In this document: one piece after another, positions 6,937 through 14,999 of the stretch
Layout: each line of letters starts with the position of its first letter
Numbering within the stretch: position 1 is the stretch's first letter
Assembly: GCA_964428935.1 (NCBI GenBank)
Contig: CAYSAG010000093.1
Coordinates: forward strand, 1 to 16,651
DNA: 16,651 nt
Direction of reading: 5' to 3'
Source of the DNA: JAADHY01 sp964428935
GTDB lineage: Bacteria; Planctomycetota; Planctomycetia; Planctomycetales; Planctomycetaceae
The notes under the pieces: generated by a model
Told to the model about the DNA's origin: nothing
Seen by the model: only the letters and a program-made list of their open reading frames with translations
Database searches by the model: none
Position numbers and translations under genes: made by a program

Positions 6937-7995
6937 TCACTCGGCCCGTCGGAACCCGGCCTCCAGCAACTGCTTGTAGCCTTGCCGCAGCGGACGCACG
7001 TCGTAGCCGAACTTGGAAAGAATCTTCGCGGCCTTCAACACACGCCGGCCGGAGCGACAGTGGAGGTACACGACTTTGTCCTTCGGCAGCTTGGCCGACA
7101 GTTTCTTGGCTGCGTCCGGCGACTCGGCCAGTTTCTGCAGCTCGCTCAGCGGCAGCAGCCTGGCTTCGGCCAAGTGCCCAGCCTCCCATTCCGACGGCTC
7201 GCGCACGTCGACCAACACCGCCTCACCGCTCTGCAGCCGCTGCCGAACCGTCTCCAACGAGTCCTCCGTGTGACGGACCGCCGAACCCAGCGCCCGCTTG
7301 ACGAACCGAAGAAAGTAGTTGCTCTTCAAAATCGGCACCTCCTCGACGAACTCGAAGCCCGCCTGTTCGATTTCCTTCTTAAAGGTTTCCTTGCCCGCCC
7401 GGACGTGCTTTTTGACCCAATTGCCTTTGGCGTTTTTCTTGCGTTCGAAATCAATGAGCACCAATTGCCCGCCGGGTTTCAGAGCCTTGTAAATCGACGC
7501 CAGCGTCTCCGCCGGGTGCTCGAAATGGTGGTACGTGTCGCAAATGAAGACCAGGTCGACGGCCTTTTCGGGCAAGAGCGTCGAGGTGGGCGTGTTCACA
7601 ATGCCGACGACGTTTTTCAGCCCTTGCTCGCGCGCGGTCCTCACGACGTAGTCGACGAACTTTTTGGAAATGTCCACCGCGTAAACCCGTCCTTTGGGCC
7701 CGACCGCTTTGGCAAAGAGCCGTGTGAACAACCCGGTGCCCGCCCCGACGTCGGCCACGACCATTCCCGGCCGGACACCGCAGGCCTCGACAATTTCGTG
7801 ACGCTTGTCGAACACCTCCCGTCCCGGCCGCTCAAACCGTTTCACAAACTTCTCGACGTCCGGGTTGACAAAGGGCTTGTTAATGGTCGGGGGCGGTGCC
7901 GAGACGCCAGCGTCCTGCGCCCAACACAGCCCGACACCGAACGAAAAAACCGCGGCCAACAGCGCGGTCGCCAGTCGCCAAGTCCGTCTTTGCAT
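6937..7995 (-). CDS. Exported SAM-dependent methyltransferase fused to a rhodanese domain
   Basis: A protein of 352 residues from the ATG at 7995 (GGGGA about nine bases upstream). Residues 1-26 are a clear signal peptide: basic MQRRTWR, hydrophobic ALLAAVFSFGVGL, cleavage after CWA. Residues about 45-225 are a class I methyltransferase: motif I ADVGAGTGLFTRLF (81-94), an acidic VYAVDIS strand end (104-110), DLVFICDTYHHFEHP (147-161) and LKPGGQLVLIDF (172-183). Residues about 245-350 are a rhodanese/sulfurtransferase domain with DVREPSEWEAGHL (263-275) and the active-site loop LHCRSGRR, catalytic Cys313. Each domain looks intact. The family is seen in Planctomycetes, but its substrate is unknown. 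A SAM-dependent enzyme outside the cytoplasm is hard to explain, because SAM is not normally available there. It is the last gene of a same-strand series (gap of 39 bp after the DUF3467 stop). Confidence 0.87.
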   Translation of the reverse strand: MQRRTWRLATALLAAVFSFGVGLCWAQDAGVSAPPPTINKPFVNPDVEKFVKRFERPGREVFDKRHEIVEACGVRPGMVVADVGAGTGLFTRLFAKAVGPKGRVYAVDISKKFVDYVVRTAREQGLKNVVGIVNTPTSTLLPEKAVDLVFICDTYHHFEHPAETLASIYKALKPGGQLVLIDFERKKNAKGNWVKKHVRAGKETFKKEIEQAGFEFVEEVPILKSNYFLRFVKRALGSAVRHTEDSLETVRQRLQSGEAVLVDVREPSEWEAGHLAEARLLPLSELQKLAESPDAAKKLSAKLPKDKVVYLHCRSGRRVLKAAKILSKFGYDVRPLRQGYKQLLEAGFRRAE

Positions 7996-8034
7996 GTCTG
8001 AGTTCCCCGTTGTTGGTGCTCTGCGTTCGCCAGC

Positions 8035-8772
8035 TTACGACTGAGTCGCGTCACCCGGTTCCGACGAGGGAGGCGGCGGTGGCGGCGGATTCTGGCGTGC
8101 CGCCGCAATTTTTCGCTGGTACTGTTCGAACGAGTGCTTCAGGGACTCGAGCAGCCGCGGCACGTTCGGGGCAGCCATGTAAACTCGCTTCGACACGGCC
8201 GACTTCGGGAAGAACGTCGTAATGAAGTCGAAGCAAAACTCCGTCGCCGTGTGCCCAATCATGACCGCGTTCGCGTAGACCCCCGAAAGCTCCTCGTCCG
8301 GAATCTTCAACTGCTCGTACAGCTCCTGCGCCGTCGTTTGCGGCAGGTGCTGCACGCCACCGGTCGACGCACCGCCCTGCCCCGGCTCGGCTGCTGGCGA
8401 CGGCCCGCCCGGCTCGGCTCCGGCCGACGCCACGTACTGCTGCGTTCGCGGCTGCGGCATGACCGGCGGCCCGAATCGCTTGGTGTAGTTCGCCAGGTTC
8501 TCCTCCAAAGCAGCAATGAACCGCGGAACCACTCCCGGCGGCAGAACGACTCGTGCCGAAATCATGTGCGGCTTGGTCATCCTCAGCAGGAAGTCAATGA
8601 TGAATTCGTGTGGTCCGTTCAGCACAACGGCTCCCGTGCTGAAGGACCCTCGAGCCACCCGCTCCGGAACCAGCGCGCCAATCGGCGTGTGCCGAATCTC
8701 TTGCGTAATCGGCTCCGACGGTGGCTGCTGCGAACGTCCTTCTTCTTCCGGACCGCGCTGTTCGTCACTCAT
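8035..8772 (-). CDS. Protein with two tandem DUF3467 domains
   Basis: A protein of 245 residues. The ATG at 8772 is supported by GGAG nine bases upstream, so the longer open frame to 8928 is not used. Residues 1-35 are acidic/Gln/Pro-rich. Domain 1 (about 41-101) contains LNGPHEFIIDFLLRM and ISARVVLPPGVVPRFIAAL. Domain 2 (about 164-222) contains SGVYANAVMIGHTATEFCFDF and SKRVYMAAPNVPRLLESL. Both follow the DUF3467 pattern: 'xN', then 'EF.xDF', then 'RV.xxP..vp.ll..L...' and a final 'Y'. A Gly/Pro/Ala/Gln-rich linker joins them, and the C-terminus has a run of seven prolines. There is no signal peptide, so the protein should be cytoplasmic. DUF3467 is a small alpha/beta domain of unknown function. 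A second, single-domain member lies 461 bp upstream on the same strand, which suggests that the two act together. The methyltransferase-rhodanese gene starts 39 bp downstream. Confidence 0.83.
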   Translation of the reverse strand: MSDEQRGPEEEGRSQQPPSEPITQEIRHTPIGALVPERVARGSFSTGAVVLNGPHEFIIDFLLRMTKPHMISARVVLPPGVVPRFIAALEENLANYTKRFGPPVMPQPRTQQYVASAGAEPGGPSPAAEPGQGGASTGGVQHLPQTTAQELYEQLKIPDEELSGVYANAVMIGHTATEFCFDFITTFFPKSAVSKRVYMAAPNVPRLLESLKHSFEQYQRKIAAARQNPPPPPPPSSEPGDATQS

Positions 8773-9233
8773 TTCGGGACGCTCCGCCTTCTGTGGGTCT
8801 GTCCGCGAACCGACGGCCGAACGCGGCTTCGCGTCGCGACCCGACGCCGCCGCTTCAGAACGGGCAGGCCGAGAACGTGCGACGCGGAGGCTCGTCAAGC
8901 TCTCAGCCGCTCGCGCCCCAACCTCCACGCGTCAGGGCGGGCGACGCGGCGCGGTGTCTACCCGCGCGGTCTCGTCGAGACGCCGGAGTCACCCGCCCCA
9001 GCCGGCGCCGGCGGCTGGTCGGACAAGCCGACCGACCCAGGCCGCTGCACCAGAAACTACCGGCCGACGGCCCGACCAATGCGGGGCTTTCCGAAGCGGC
9101 CGACTGCTCAAACTCCGGCGGCAAAAGGCCTTGGAAACCGTCGAACTCAGGTCCGCGCCGGGGACCGTCCGGCCCAAAGCCTTGGCGGCCGCCGACGAGA
9201 CGCGACACCCAAGCCGCTCGCCGGCCCAGGCCG
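8773..9233. other. Intergenic region (461 bp) between the two DUF3467 genes
   Basis: GC-rich, with no translation on either strand that looks like a protein and no RNA gene recognised. It probably contains the promoter of the tandem-domain DUF3467 gene, but no credible -35/-10 pair was found. Confidence 0.5.
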
Positions 9234-9614
9234 TCACGAGATGACTCGCTTTCGCACGTCCGTTTCGAGCACACCGAAAATCTGCTCGTGCCGCTGAATG
9301 GCCTGCGACAGAGCGGCCAGCAGTCGCTTGGCCGTGTAGTGGTTCATGATGATTCGCTGCGACACCTTCAAGGTAATCTCGCCTTGGGCGAACGGATTCG
9401 GATTCAAAGCGAGGTCCAGAATCAGCTCCTCCGGCGTGCTAGAAACGCGACAGAAGTTCGCGTAGCTGGCGACGACGTCGGAGTCGTCCACTCGAATCGT
9501 TTGTTGCCAAACCGGCTGCCGGGGTTGTCCGGTCTGCTGCTCGGCCGCTTGTTGCGGTTGAGTCTCCTGCCTCTGCTGAGTTTCCTGCTGTTGCTGTTTT
9601 TCCTCTTCAGCCAT
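9234..9614 (-). CDS. Small DUF3467 protein with a Gln-rich N-terminus
   Basis: A protein of 126 residues. The ATG at 9614 is chosen because AAAAGGAG (9630-9623) lies eight bases upstream. A GTG nine bases earlier overlaps this ribosome binding site and is not credible. Residues 2-40 are rich in Gln and Glu (four Gln in a row at 7-10) and probably disordered. Residues about 48-115 are a DUF3467 domain: VVASYANFCRVSSTPEELILDLAL, then LKVSQRIIMNHYTAKRLLAALSQAI and HEQIFG. The length is close to that of family members of about 100 residues, with an added N-terminal tail. It is predicted to be cytoplasmic. The gene is on the same strand as the tandem-domain DUF3467 gene downstream. The function is unknown. 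The acidic residues and aromatic positions of the domain are kept, so it is unlikely to be a pseudogene. Confidence 0.83.
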   Translation of the reverse strand: MAEEEKQQQQETQQRQETQPQQAAEQQTGQPRQPVWQQTIRVDDSDVVASYANFCRVSSTPEELILDLALNPNPFAQGEITLKVSQRIIMNHYTAKRLLAALSQAIQRHEQIFGVLETDVRKRVIS

Positions 9615-10588
9615 TCTGTCCACTCCTTTTCAACCCGTTGCCTCACTGAAACCCGATGCCCGTGCCCGAACCGGTCGTCGCTGCGTCGAACGGAGCCCCC
9701 GTCGGTCTGCCGACGCAAACAGGCGACGCGCCCCCACAAGCTGACGCCTCGCTTGACCTTCTTTGGAGCCCGCGGCGCGGCGACGGCCGGTCTGCGGGTC
9801 GGTCCGCCAAGGCAAGACCGTTCAAAAGGTTAGTGTCGGCAAGCTGCCCGTGCAACCACACAGGCCTGTGGGGCTCCAGCCGCCCCGACGCAACCGCGAG
9901 CCCGCCTGTGCTGACCGCAACGCCCGAATCGACTGTTGCGGAAGTGGCGAGGGTGCTGTGCTGACCAAACCCGACGGTTCGTTTCTTTCGCACACCGCCT
10001 GCGACACACCTTGCGGCGAAGAGCTGCGTTGGGCTGGAGCTGACCACCACGTCAAACTGCCCGGAGCGCTGTCCCGTGCCCCGTCGACAGCCGGCTTGCG
10101 ACGACAAGTGGCACCGACGCGTGGCCGAGACTTTGCTTCGCCAACGAACACGGGCCTATTGAAGGCAACGACGCTGTGCCGTTTCTCGCCAGAGGCGACA
10201 CAAAACGCTCGGCCGGCAAACCGCGTTCAGTCCTTGAAACTTGACACGGCCGTTTGCGGCGGGTACCACCGCAGGGCAGTGGCTGTCGCAAGATGCGCGT
10301 CGCTTTGCGGGCGTCTGTCCAGATCGGCGGCGCCGCTGTGAACTGGACTGGGAAGGACGTTCGGGGGCCGGCCTGGGGCTTCGCAGACGCTTCAAGGTGT
10401 CGGGGTTGAAGACGCGTGCTCCGTCACGTCTGCCTTGTCGCCAACCGCGAGTGGCCCCAGGAGAGCCTGACCGCGCAATTCCCAGACGCCTTCGGGCAAT
10501 TGCGTGCCGGAGCCGCTTGCCCCAGCGTCTCGAGCGGCAGAGAGCAAGACGAACAGCGTCAAGAGGAACCTCCAACAGGAGACAGGCC
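9615..10588. other. Long gene-free intergenic region (974 bp) between divergent genes
   Basis: It lies between the small DUF3467 gene (minus) and the DUF4838 gene (plus). No frame encodes a recognisable protein, and the open frame running into the DUF4838 gene from 10241 is Arg-rich and precedes a good start at 10589. Features seen are a perfect 12-bp palindrome CACAGGCCTGTG at 9859-9870, with a further GCCTGTG at 9904-9910 that could pair with its left half, and a perfect TTGACA box at 10241. No tRNA, known riboswitch or other RNA family was recognised. Confidence 0.55.
10241..10269 (+). promoter_or_regulatory. Possible promoter upstream of the DUF4838 gene
   Basis: A perfect -35 box TTGACA (10241-10246) is followed after 17 bp by TACCAC (10264-10269), a poor -10 match (three of six). 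If used, the leader would be about 310 nt. The support is the exact -35 box and spacing in a gene-free stretch. Confidence 0.2.
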
Positions 10589-12550
10589 ATGCGTGTCGTT
10601 GGTCGATTGCTGCTGCCCGTGTTCTTGGTCGCTTGCAGCTTTCTAGTGGGCATGGGAAACGCCCGGGTTGTCGCCGAGGTGTGCCTTGTGGCCGACGGCC
10701 GGGCCACGGCGGTCATTGTCGTTCCGCAGGACGCCAGGCCCGAGGAGCTAGCTGCAGCGAGTGACTTGCAATGGCACGTCCGGAGGGCTTCGGGGGTGTC
10801 GCTGCCGGTGGTGCGGGAAGAGGAACTGGCCGAAGGGTCGGCCGAATGGCGGGTCTTTGTGGGTCGGACTCGCCGAGCGCAGCGGCTTGGTCTGACGTCG
10901 CGTCCGCTCCTGGCCGAACAATTCCAAATCAAGACCGCGGGCAAAGACTTGCTGCTGCTCGGGGATTCGGCCTGGGACGACGGACGGCCGTGGCGGCCTC
11001 TGCGCCGGGAAGCTCGGCCCAGCCTCTTCTTCGCCGTCAGCTACCTGCTGGACCGCTACCTGGGCGTGCGGTGGCTTTGGCCGGGCGAGCTGGGAACGTT
11101 CGTGCCGCGTCGCTCGACGGTCAAGCTGCCGGAAATCAACGTGACACTTAGGCCGCCGCTGGAAAAACGCCGGCTCCGGGTTTCGTGGTTGACGCGGGCC
11201 GCCCGCACTCCTGGCATCAAGCCGTTACTCGACGACGCCGCGCGCCAGAAAGTGCTGCGCGAAACCGACCTCTGGTGCGCCCACCACTGGCTGGGCACGC
11301 GCACGCAGTACCAGTTCGGACACTCTTTCGGGAAGTGGTGGGAGCGGTTCCATCGGTCGCACCCGGATTACTTTGCGAAGCCGCCCGCGGGCTTTCAGCA
11401 GCCGTACCCCAAGCCGGACCGGGTCAAGCTGTGTGTCAGCAACCCGGCGGTGGCCGACCAAATCGTCGCCGACTGGGTGGCGGCCGGCAAGCCCGACAAC
11501 TGGAACGTTTGCCCCAACGACGGCCGCGGATTCTGCGTCTGTCCCAATTGCCGCGAGCTGGACGGCGTTCCGGCCGAATCGGAACTGGCCATTTGGAACG
11601 AGAACACCGCCGTGTTGACTGGTCGGTACGTGGCCCTGTGGAACAAGCTGATTCGCCGAATGCGCCGGCTCAATCCGAATGTCACGCTTTCGAGCTACGC
11701 TTACTCGGCCTACCGTCAGCCGCTGCCGGACATGAAGCTGGAAGACGGCATTGTGCTCGGCTACGTCGACGTCCGCTACTCGCTGGAGGAGTGGAACGCG
11801 TGGCGAGCGGCTGGAGCGAAGCTGTTCTTGCGGCCGAACTGGTGGCACCGCGGCGGCGGTGCTCCCTACCTGCCTCTGCACGCCCAAGGTGAGTTCTTCC
11901 GCTCAACCATGCAAAACGGCATGCTGGGATTCGACCTCGACTCTTTGCTCGGCTACTGGGCCACTCAAGGGCCGCTCTACTACCTGATCGCCCGCCTCTC
12001 GGTTCGACCGGACCTGACCGTCGACGACGTGCTCGTCGAGTACTGCAGCGCCTTTGGAGCCGCCGCTCCGGCAATCCGTCGGTACCTTCAGTTCTGGGAG
12101 CAGTACACGGCAAAGGTGGGTGGTCGGAATTCCTCGTCCGGACAACCGAAAGGACTGTTCGCTCGCGTGTGCGCCGAGCACCGGATTCGACCAACCTCGT
12201 CGGTGTCGCGATTCCTGGTGCTGCCGTACCTCTACCCCGACTCGCTGCTCGACCAAGCCGCCGCCATTTTGGACCAAGCGCAGAGCCTGGCACAGGGCGA
12301 CGACGAGGCGACCGCGCGTGTGCGGTTCCTGCGGGACGGGCTGGAGCACCTGCGACTGACCAGTCACGTCGTCGCCACCGCCTACGACGGTCAGCGACGG
12401 CGCAAGCCGGCACCACCGAGCCTGGCGCCGCTGTTGGACGAGCTCCAGGCGCGACGTGCCAAGCTTTCCCCGCGCCACGTCGTCTGGGGCGAACTGGTCA
12501 ACGCGTACGAAGCCAAGTACCGCTTGGCAACCGTCAGCGGTTTGCGGTAG
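10589..12550 (+). CDS. Exported DUF4838 protein (glycoside-hydrolase-like)
   Basis: A protein of 653 residues from the ATG at 10589, with AGGAG at 10577-10581, seven bases upstream. Residues 1-29 are a signal peptide. LVAC at 13-16 resembles a lipobox, but it sits inside the hydrophobic core, so a lipoprotein is uncertain. Residues about 30-190 look like the N-terminal domain of alpha-glucuronidases and GH20-type enzymes: EELAAASDLQWHVRRASGV and the SYLLDRYLGVRWLWPGE segment. Residues about 225-500 match DUF4838, including VSNPAVADQIVADWV, NVCPNDGRGFCVCPNCRELD (307-325) and the YSAYRQPLPD strand region. The C-terminal part is helical. The family resembles carbohydrate-active enzymes and is frequent in Planctomycetes and Bacteroidetes that degrade polysaccharides, but its activity is not established. 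Cys308, Cys316, Cys318 and Cys321 might bind a metal or form disulfides. The gene stands alone, with no transporter or sulfatase beside it. Confidence 0.85.
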   Translation: MRVVGRLLLPVFLVACSFLVGMGNARVVAEVCLVADGRATAVIVVPQDARPEELAAASDLQWHVRRASGVSLPVVREEELAEGSAEWRVFVGRTRRAQRLGLTSRPLLAEQFQIKTAGKDLLLLGDSAWDDGRPWRPLRREARPSLFFAVSYLLDRYLGVRWLWPGELGTFVPRRSTVKLPEINVTLRPPLEKRRLRVSWLTRAARTPGIKPLLDDAARQKVLRETDLWCAHHWLGTRTQYQFGHSFGKWWERFHRSHPDYFAKPPAGFQQPYPKPDRVKLCVSNPAVADQIVADWVAAGKPDNWNVCPNDGRGFCVCPNCRELDGVPAESELAIWNENTAVLTGRYVALWNKLIRRMRRLNPNVTLSSYAYSAYRQPLPDMKLEDGIVLGYVDVRYSLEEWNAWRAAGAKLFLRPNWWHRGGGAPYLPLHAQGEFFRSTMQNGMLGFDLDSLLGYWATQGPLYYLIARLSVRPDLTVDDVLVEYCSAFGAAAPAIRRYLQFWEQYTAKVGGRNSSSGQPKGLFARVCAEHRIRPTSSVSRFLVLPYLYPDSLLDQAAAILDQAQSLAQGDDEATARVRFLRDGLEHLRLTSHVVATAYDGQRRRKPAPPSLAPLLDELQARRAKLSPRHVVWGELVNAYEAKYRLATVSGLR

Positions 12551-12590
12551 AAGGTCCGGCCGGCTCGGTCGCAGGTCGAGCCCGCCTTCT
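12549..12590. terminator. Stem-loop at the end of the DUF4838 gene
   Basis: AGAAGG (12549-12554) pairs with CCTTCT (12585-12590), and inside it GGCTCG (12562-12567) pairs with CGAGCC (12577-12582) around a nine-base loop. The structure overlaps the TAG stop codon of the DUF4838 gene and faces the end of hisS. There is only a short T-rich end (TTCTT), so it is a possible rather than a strong terminator. Confidence 0.4.
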
Positions 12591-12743
12591 TGCTGGAGGG
12601 CCCACCGCCAACCTCCGTCTGCCGCACGCCCGAAAAGGATGCCTGTCAAGCGTGGCCTGTCGGCGCCGCCGTTTCCGCAGTCCCTCGCCGACTCCGTCAA
12701 CGCTTTCCACAGCCGCTCGCCGAGCGCCGGCGCGGCGCACGTG

Positions 12744-14120
12744 TCAGGACGTCACGTCGCTGCCGTCCACTCCGGCCGGTCCAGACGGGCGCAGTGCCCG
12801 AGTCACCTCGGCCACCAACTCCGACTCACCCACCGCCCACTGTCGGCCGGTTTCCAGGTCCTTCACTTGCCAGTGACCTCGCTCAAACTCGTCACTGCCG
12901 GCAATGACGGCCACGCGCACCCCCTTCCGGTTGGCGTACTTCAGTTGCTTGCCAATCGGGCGGGCTTCCGGAAAGACCTCGGCAGCGATTCCGGCCGCTC
13001 GCAGCAACCGGCCCACGCGGAAGTAGTCGGCCAGCCGAGCCGGCTCCAGTTGCAGAACGAGAACCTGAGCCGGCGTCTGCGCCCGCTGGCACATTCCCAG
13101 CTCTTCCATGGCCGCCAGCAGACGGTCCAGCCCCAAGCTGGCCCCCACCCCCGGCAGCCGTTGCGTCGTAAACAGCTCGGCCAAATTGTCGTACCGACCG
13201 CCCGAACAGACGCTGCCGATCGACTCCAGGTCCGTCAAGAACGTCTCGTACACCGTGCCCGTGTAGTAGTCGAGACCGCGAGCAATGGACAGGTCCAACG
13301 TCACTCGGTCGGGCGAGATGCCCGCCCCGCGGCTGACGCGGAACAATTCGCTCAACTGCTCCACTCCCAACTCGCCCTGTTCGCTCCCCCGAAGCAGCGG
13401 CTCCACCTGAGCCAGCACCTGGTCGGGCTGGCCGTGAATGTGAGCCAGCTCCAGAATTCGTTCCGCCTCGCTCTGACCGACTCCGGCCACCTCGACCATT
13501 TCCTTGCGAACCCCTTCCGGCCCAATCTTCGTCAGCTTGTCCAACGCTCGCAGCACGCCGACAGCCCGGTCCGCCACGCCCAACTTCTCCAGCAAACCGT
13601 TCAGCACACGGCGGTTGTTGACTCGAATCTGGAAGCGCGTGAAGCCAATGGCCGACATCAGGTCGTGAATGACCAGCAGCGTTTCAATGTCGGCGGCCGT
13701 CGAGTCGGTGCCGATTGTGTCGAAGTCGCACTGCATGAACTCGCGGAAACGCCCCTTCTGCGGCTTCTCCGCCCGCCACACCGTCGCAATGTGGTAGCGC
13801 TTGAACGGAATGCCCACCTCGTGCAAGTGCTGAACAATGTACCGAGCCAGCGGGACGGTCAGGTCGAACCGCATGGCCACGTCGCGGTCGCCTTGGTCGG
13901 TGAACCGGAACAGCTGCTTGTCCGACTCCGTCCCCCCTTTGCCCAGCAGAATCTCGCTGTACTCCAGAGCGGGCGTGTCAATGGGGCTGAACCCGTAGCT
14001 GCGGTACACGCGACGGGCTGTGTCAATCAGCCGCTCGCGGGCCATCATTTGGTCGGGCAAGTAGTCCCGAAACCCTTTCAGAATGACCGGTTTGATGATT
14101 TGCTTCTGCGAGCTGTCCAC
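12744..14120 (-). CDS. hisS: Histidyl-tRNA synthetase
   Basis: A protein of 458 residues, within the usual 420-470 range. It charges tRNA-His with histidine using ATP in the cytoplasm. Class II features are complete: ILKGFRDYLPDQM near the start (13-25), a motif 1 region at about 40-60, motif 2 FREFMQCDFDTIG (125-137), the histidine-specific loops LSIARGLDYYTG (277-288) and SGGRYDN (306-312), and motif 3 GVGASLGLDRL (324-334). A C-terminal anticodon-binding domain follows from about 355 to 445. The start is GTG at 14120, with a purine-rich GAGGGACGG upstream. No other in-frame start fits, as the homology begins almost at once. The YkgJ-type gene lies 187 bp upstream on the same strand. The gene is convergent with the DUF4838 gene. 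Confidence 0.96.
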   Translation of the reverse strand: MDSSQKQIIKPVILKGFRDYLPDQMMARERLIDTARRVYRSYGFSPIDTPALEYSEILLGKGGTESDKQLFRFTDQGDRDVAMRFDLTVPLARYIVQHLHEVGIPFKRYHIATVWRAEKPQKGRFREFMQCDFDTIGTDSTAADIETLLVIHDLMSAIGFTRFQIRVNNRRVLNGLLEKLGVADRAVGVLRALDKLTKIGPEGVRKEMVEVAGVGQSEAERILELAHIHGQPDQVLAQVEPLLRGSEQGELGVEQLSELFRVSRGAGISPDRVTLDLSIARGLDYYTGTVYETFLTDLESIGSVCSGGRYDNLAELFTTQRLPGVGASLGLDRLLAAMEELGMCQRAQTPAQVLVLQLEPARLADYFRVGRLLRAAGIAAEVFPEARPIGKQLKYANRKGVRVAVIAGSDEFERGHWQVKDLETGRQWAVGESELVAEVTRALRPSGPAGVDGSDVTS

Positions 14121-14307
14121 CGATTCCGTCCCTCATTCAAAGCTCGGGTAACCGTTCCTGCGTCGTGAGCCATTGGTGCGGGAGCTGGCCGAGGGCCGGC
14201 AGGAGCGACGTCGCACCGTTGTAGACTTCGGAAGCCCAAGACCGCCCGTCCGCTCGCCGACCGACCGCCTGCCCCCCGACTTGACCGCTTCAGCGCTGCG
14301 GCCATTC

Positions 14308-14775
14308 TCAGTGCTCCGCCCGCTCCAGCACGGGCAGGGACAAACGTCGCCGCCGGAAGGGCTTCGGTCGCCGCGAGGGCGGGAACAGAGCCTCCATGTA
14401 CTCCAGCATTTGCTCCGGCGTCTCGAAAAACTTCTCGTAACACCCCTTGTCTTCGTACTCGCAACGGTCCGTCGAGTACGCTCGGCAAATGACCGGTCGG
14501 TCTTCGTAAATTCCGCAACGGTGGTCCTTCCGCAAGTGCATGCAGTCGCCGTAGACCAACAAGTACCAGACTCCTTCTTCGACAAAAATCGCGCAGCCGC
14601 CGTGGAGCAGGTACCAGCGCAAGTTGTCGAAGTCCCGCCAGGTGGTCGGCGTGTCGATGGCCAGAGCGAAGTAGCGGCAACAGCGAGCCGTGCAGTAGTC
14701 GCACAGGTTCTCGCCCGGCCCCAACTCGTCCCGCGAAACTTTCCGTGGTTTCTTGCGTTGTCGGCTGCTGCCCAT
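14308..14775 (-). CDS. YkgJ-family cysteine-cluster protein (Zn/Fe-chelating domain)
   Basis: A protein of 155 residues from the ATG at 14775 (MGSSRQRKKPRK). The longer frame upstream lacks homology. The core starts with CDYCTARCC (Cys25, 28, 32, 33), the CxxCxxxCC hallmark of the family, and goes on with GDCMHLRKDHRCGIYEDRPVICRAY (Cys78, 87, 97), the second hallmark half, and then C105 and C112. Family members are thought to bind zinc or an iron-sulfur cluster. Their biochemical role is not known. The sequence has Arg/Lys-rich ends and no signal peptide, so the protein is likely cytoplasmic. It precedes hisS on the same strand, but the 187-bp gap leaves co-transcription open. A possible promoter lies at 14892-14920. 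Confidence 0.87.
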   Translation of the reverse strand: MGSSRQRKKPRKVSRDELGPGENLCDYCTARCCRYFALAIDTPTTWRDFDNLRWYLLHGGCAIFVEEGVWYLLVYGDCMHLRKDHRCGIYEDRPVICRAYSTDRCEYEDKGCYEKFFETPEQMLEYMEALFPPSRRPKPFRRRRLSLPVLERAEH

Positions 14776-14891
14776 TCGACCGTTCCGTTCGCGAGTCGCA
14801 GCGTGTTCTGAACGGAGCCCGCGGCACACTGTGCGGGGAATTTCGGTCTGTGTCGCGCGGCCCGCTTGCCGGCCACGTCGATTCGGCGGGC

Positions 14892-14920
14892 ATTCTAGTG
14901 AAGCGCCGGACGACTTTGCA
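14892..14920 (-). promoter_or_regulatory. Possible promoter of the YkgJ-type gene
   Basis: On the minus strand TAGAAT (14897-14892) matches five of six bases of the -10 consensus. At a spacing of 17 bp TGCAAA (14920-14915) is a weak -35 (three of six). The surrounding bases are AT-richer than the neighbourhood. The leader would be about 110 nt. Confidence 0.3.
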
Positions 14921-14947
14921 GGTTAGACTCTTGTCGGTTTGAGAGGG

Positions 14948-14968
14948 CGAACAACGTTCGTGTTTTTT
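14948..14968 (+). terminator. Small hairpin followed by six T (no gene upstream)
   Basis: CGAAC (14948-14952) and GTTCG (14956-14960) form a five-base-pair stem with a three-base loop, and TTTTTT follows at 14963-14968. It has the form of an intrinsic terminator on the plus strand, but the nearest plus-strand gene ends at 12550. The stem is short, so it may be chance. Confidence 0.3.
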
Positions 14969-14999
14969 CTGGCGGGCGTGCTCCCACGCGTCCCGCTTC

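Noticed and set aside
6871..8001. 376-codon open frame on plus opposite the methyltransferase-rhodanese gene
   Set aside because: Its Leu/Gln/Arg/His/Asp-rich content is the usual antisense pattern; the minus strand shows signal peptide, SAM motif and rhodanese loop.
12456..14168. 570-codon open frame on plus opposite hisS
   Set aside because: The minus strand carries a complete histidyl-tRNA synthetase with all class II motifs; the plus frame is its mirror image.
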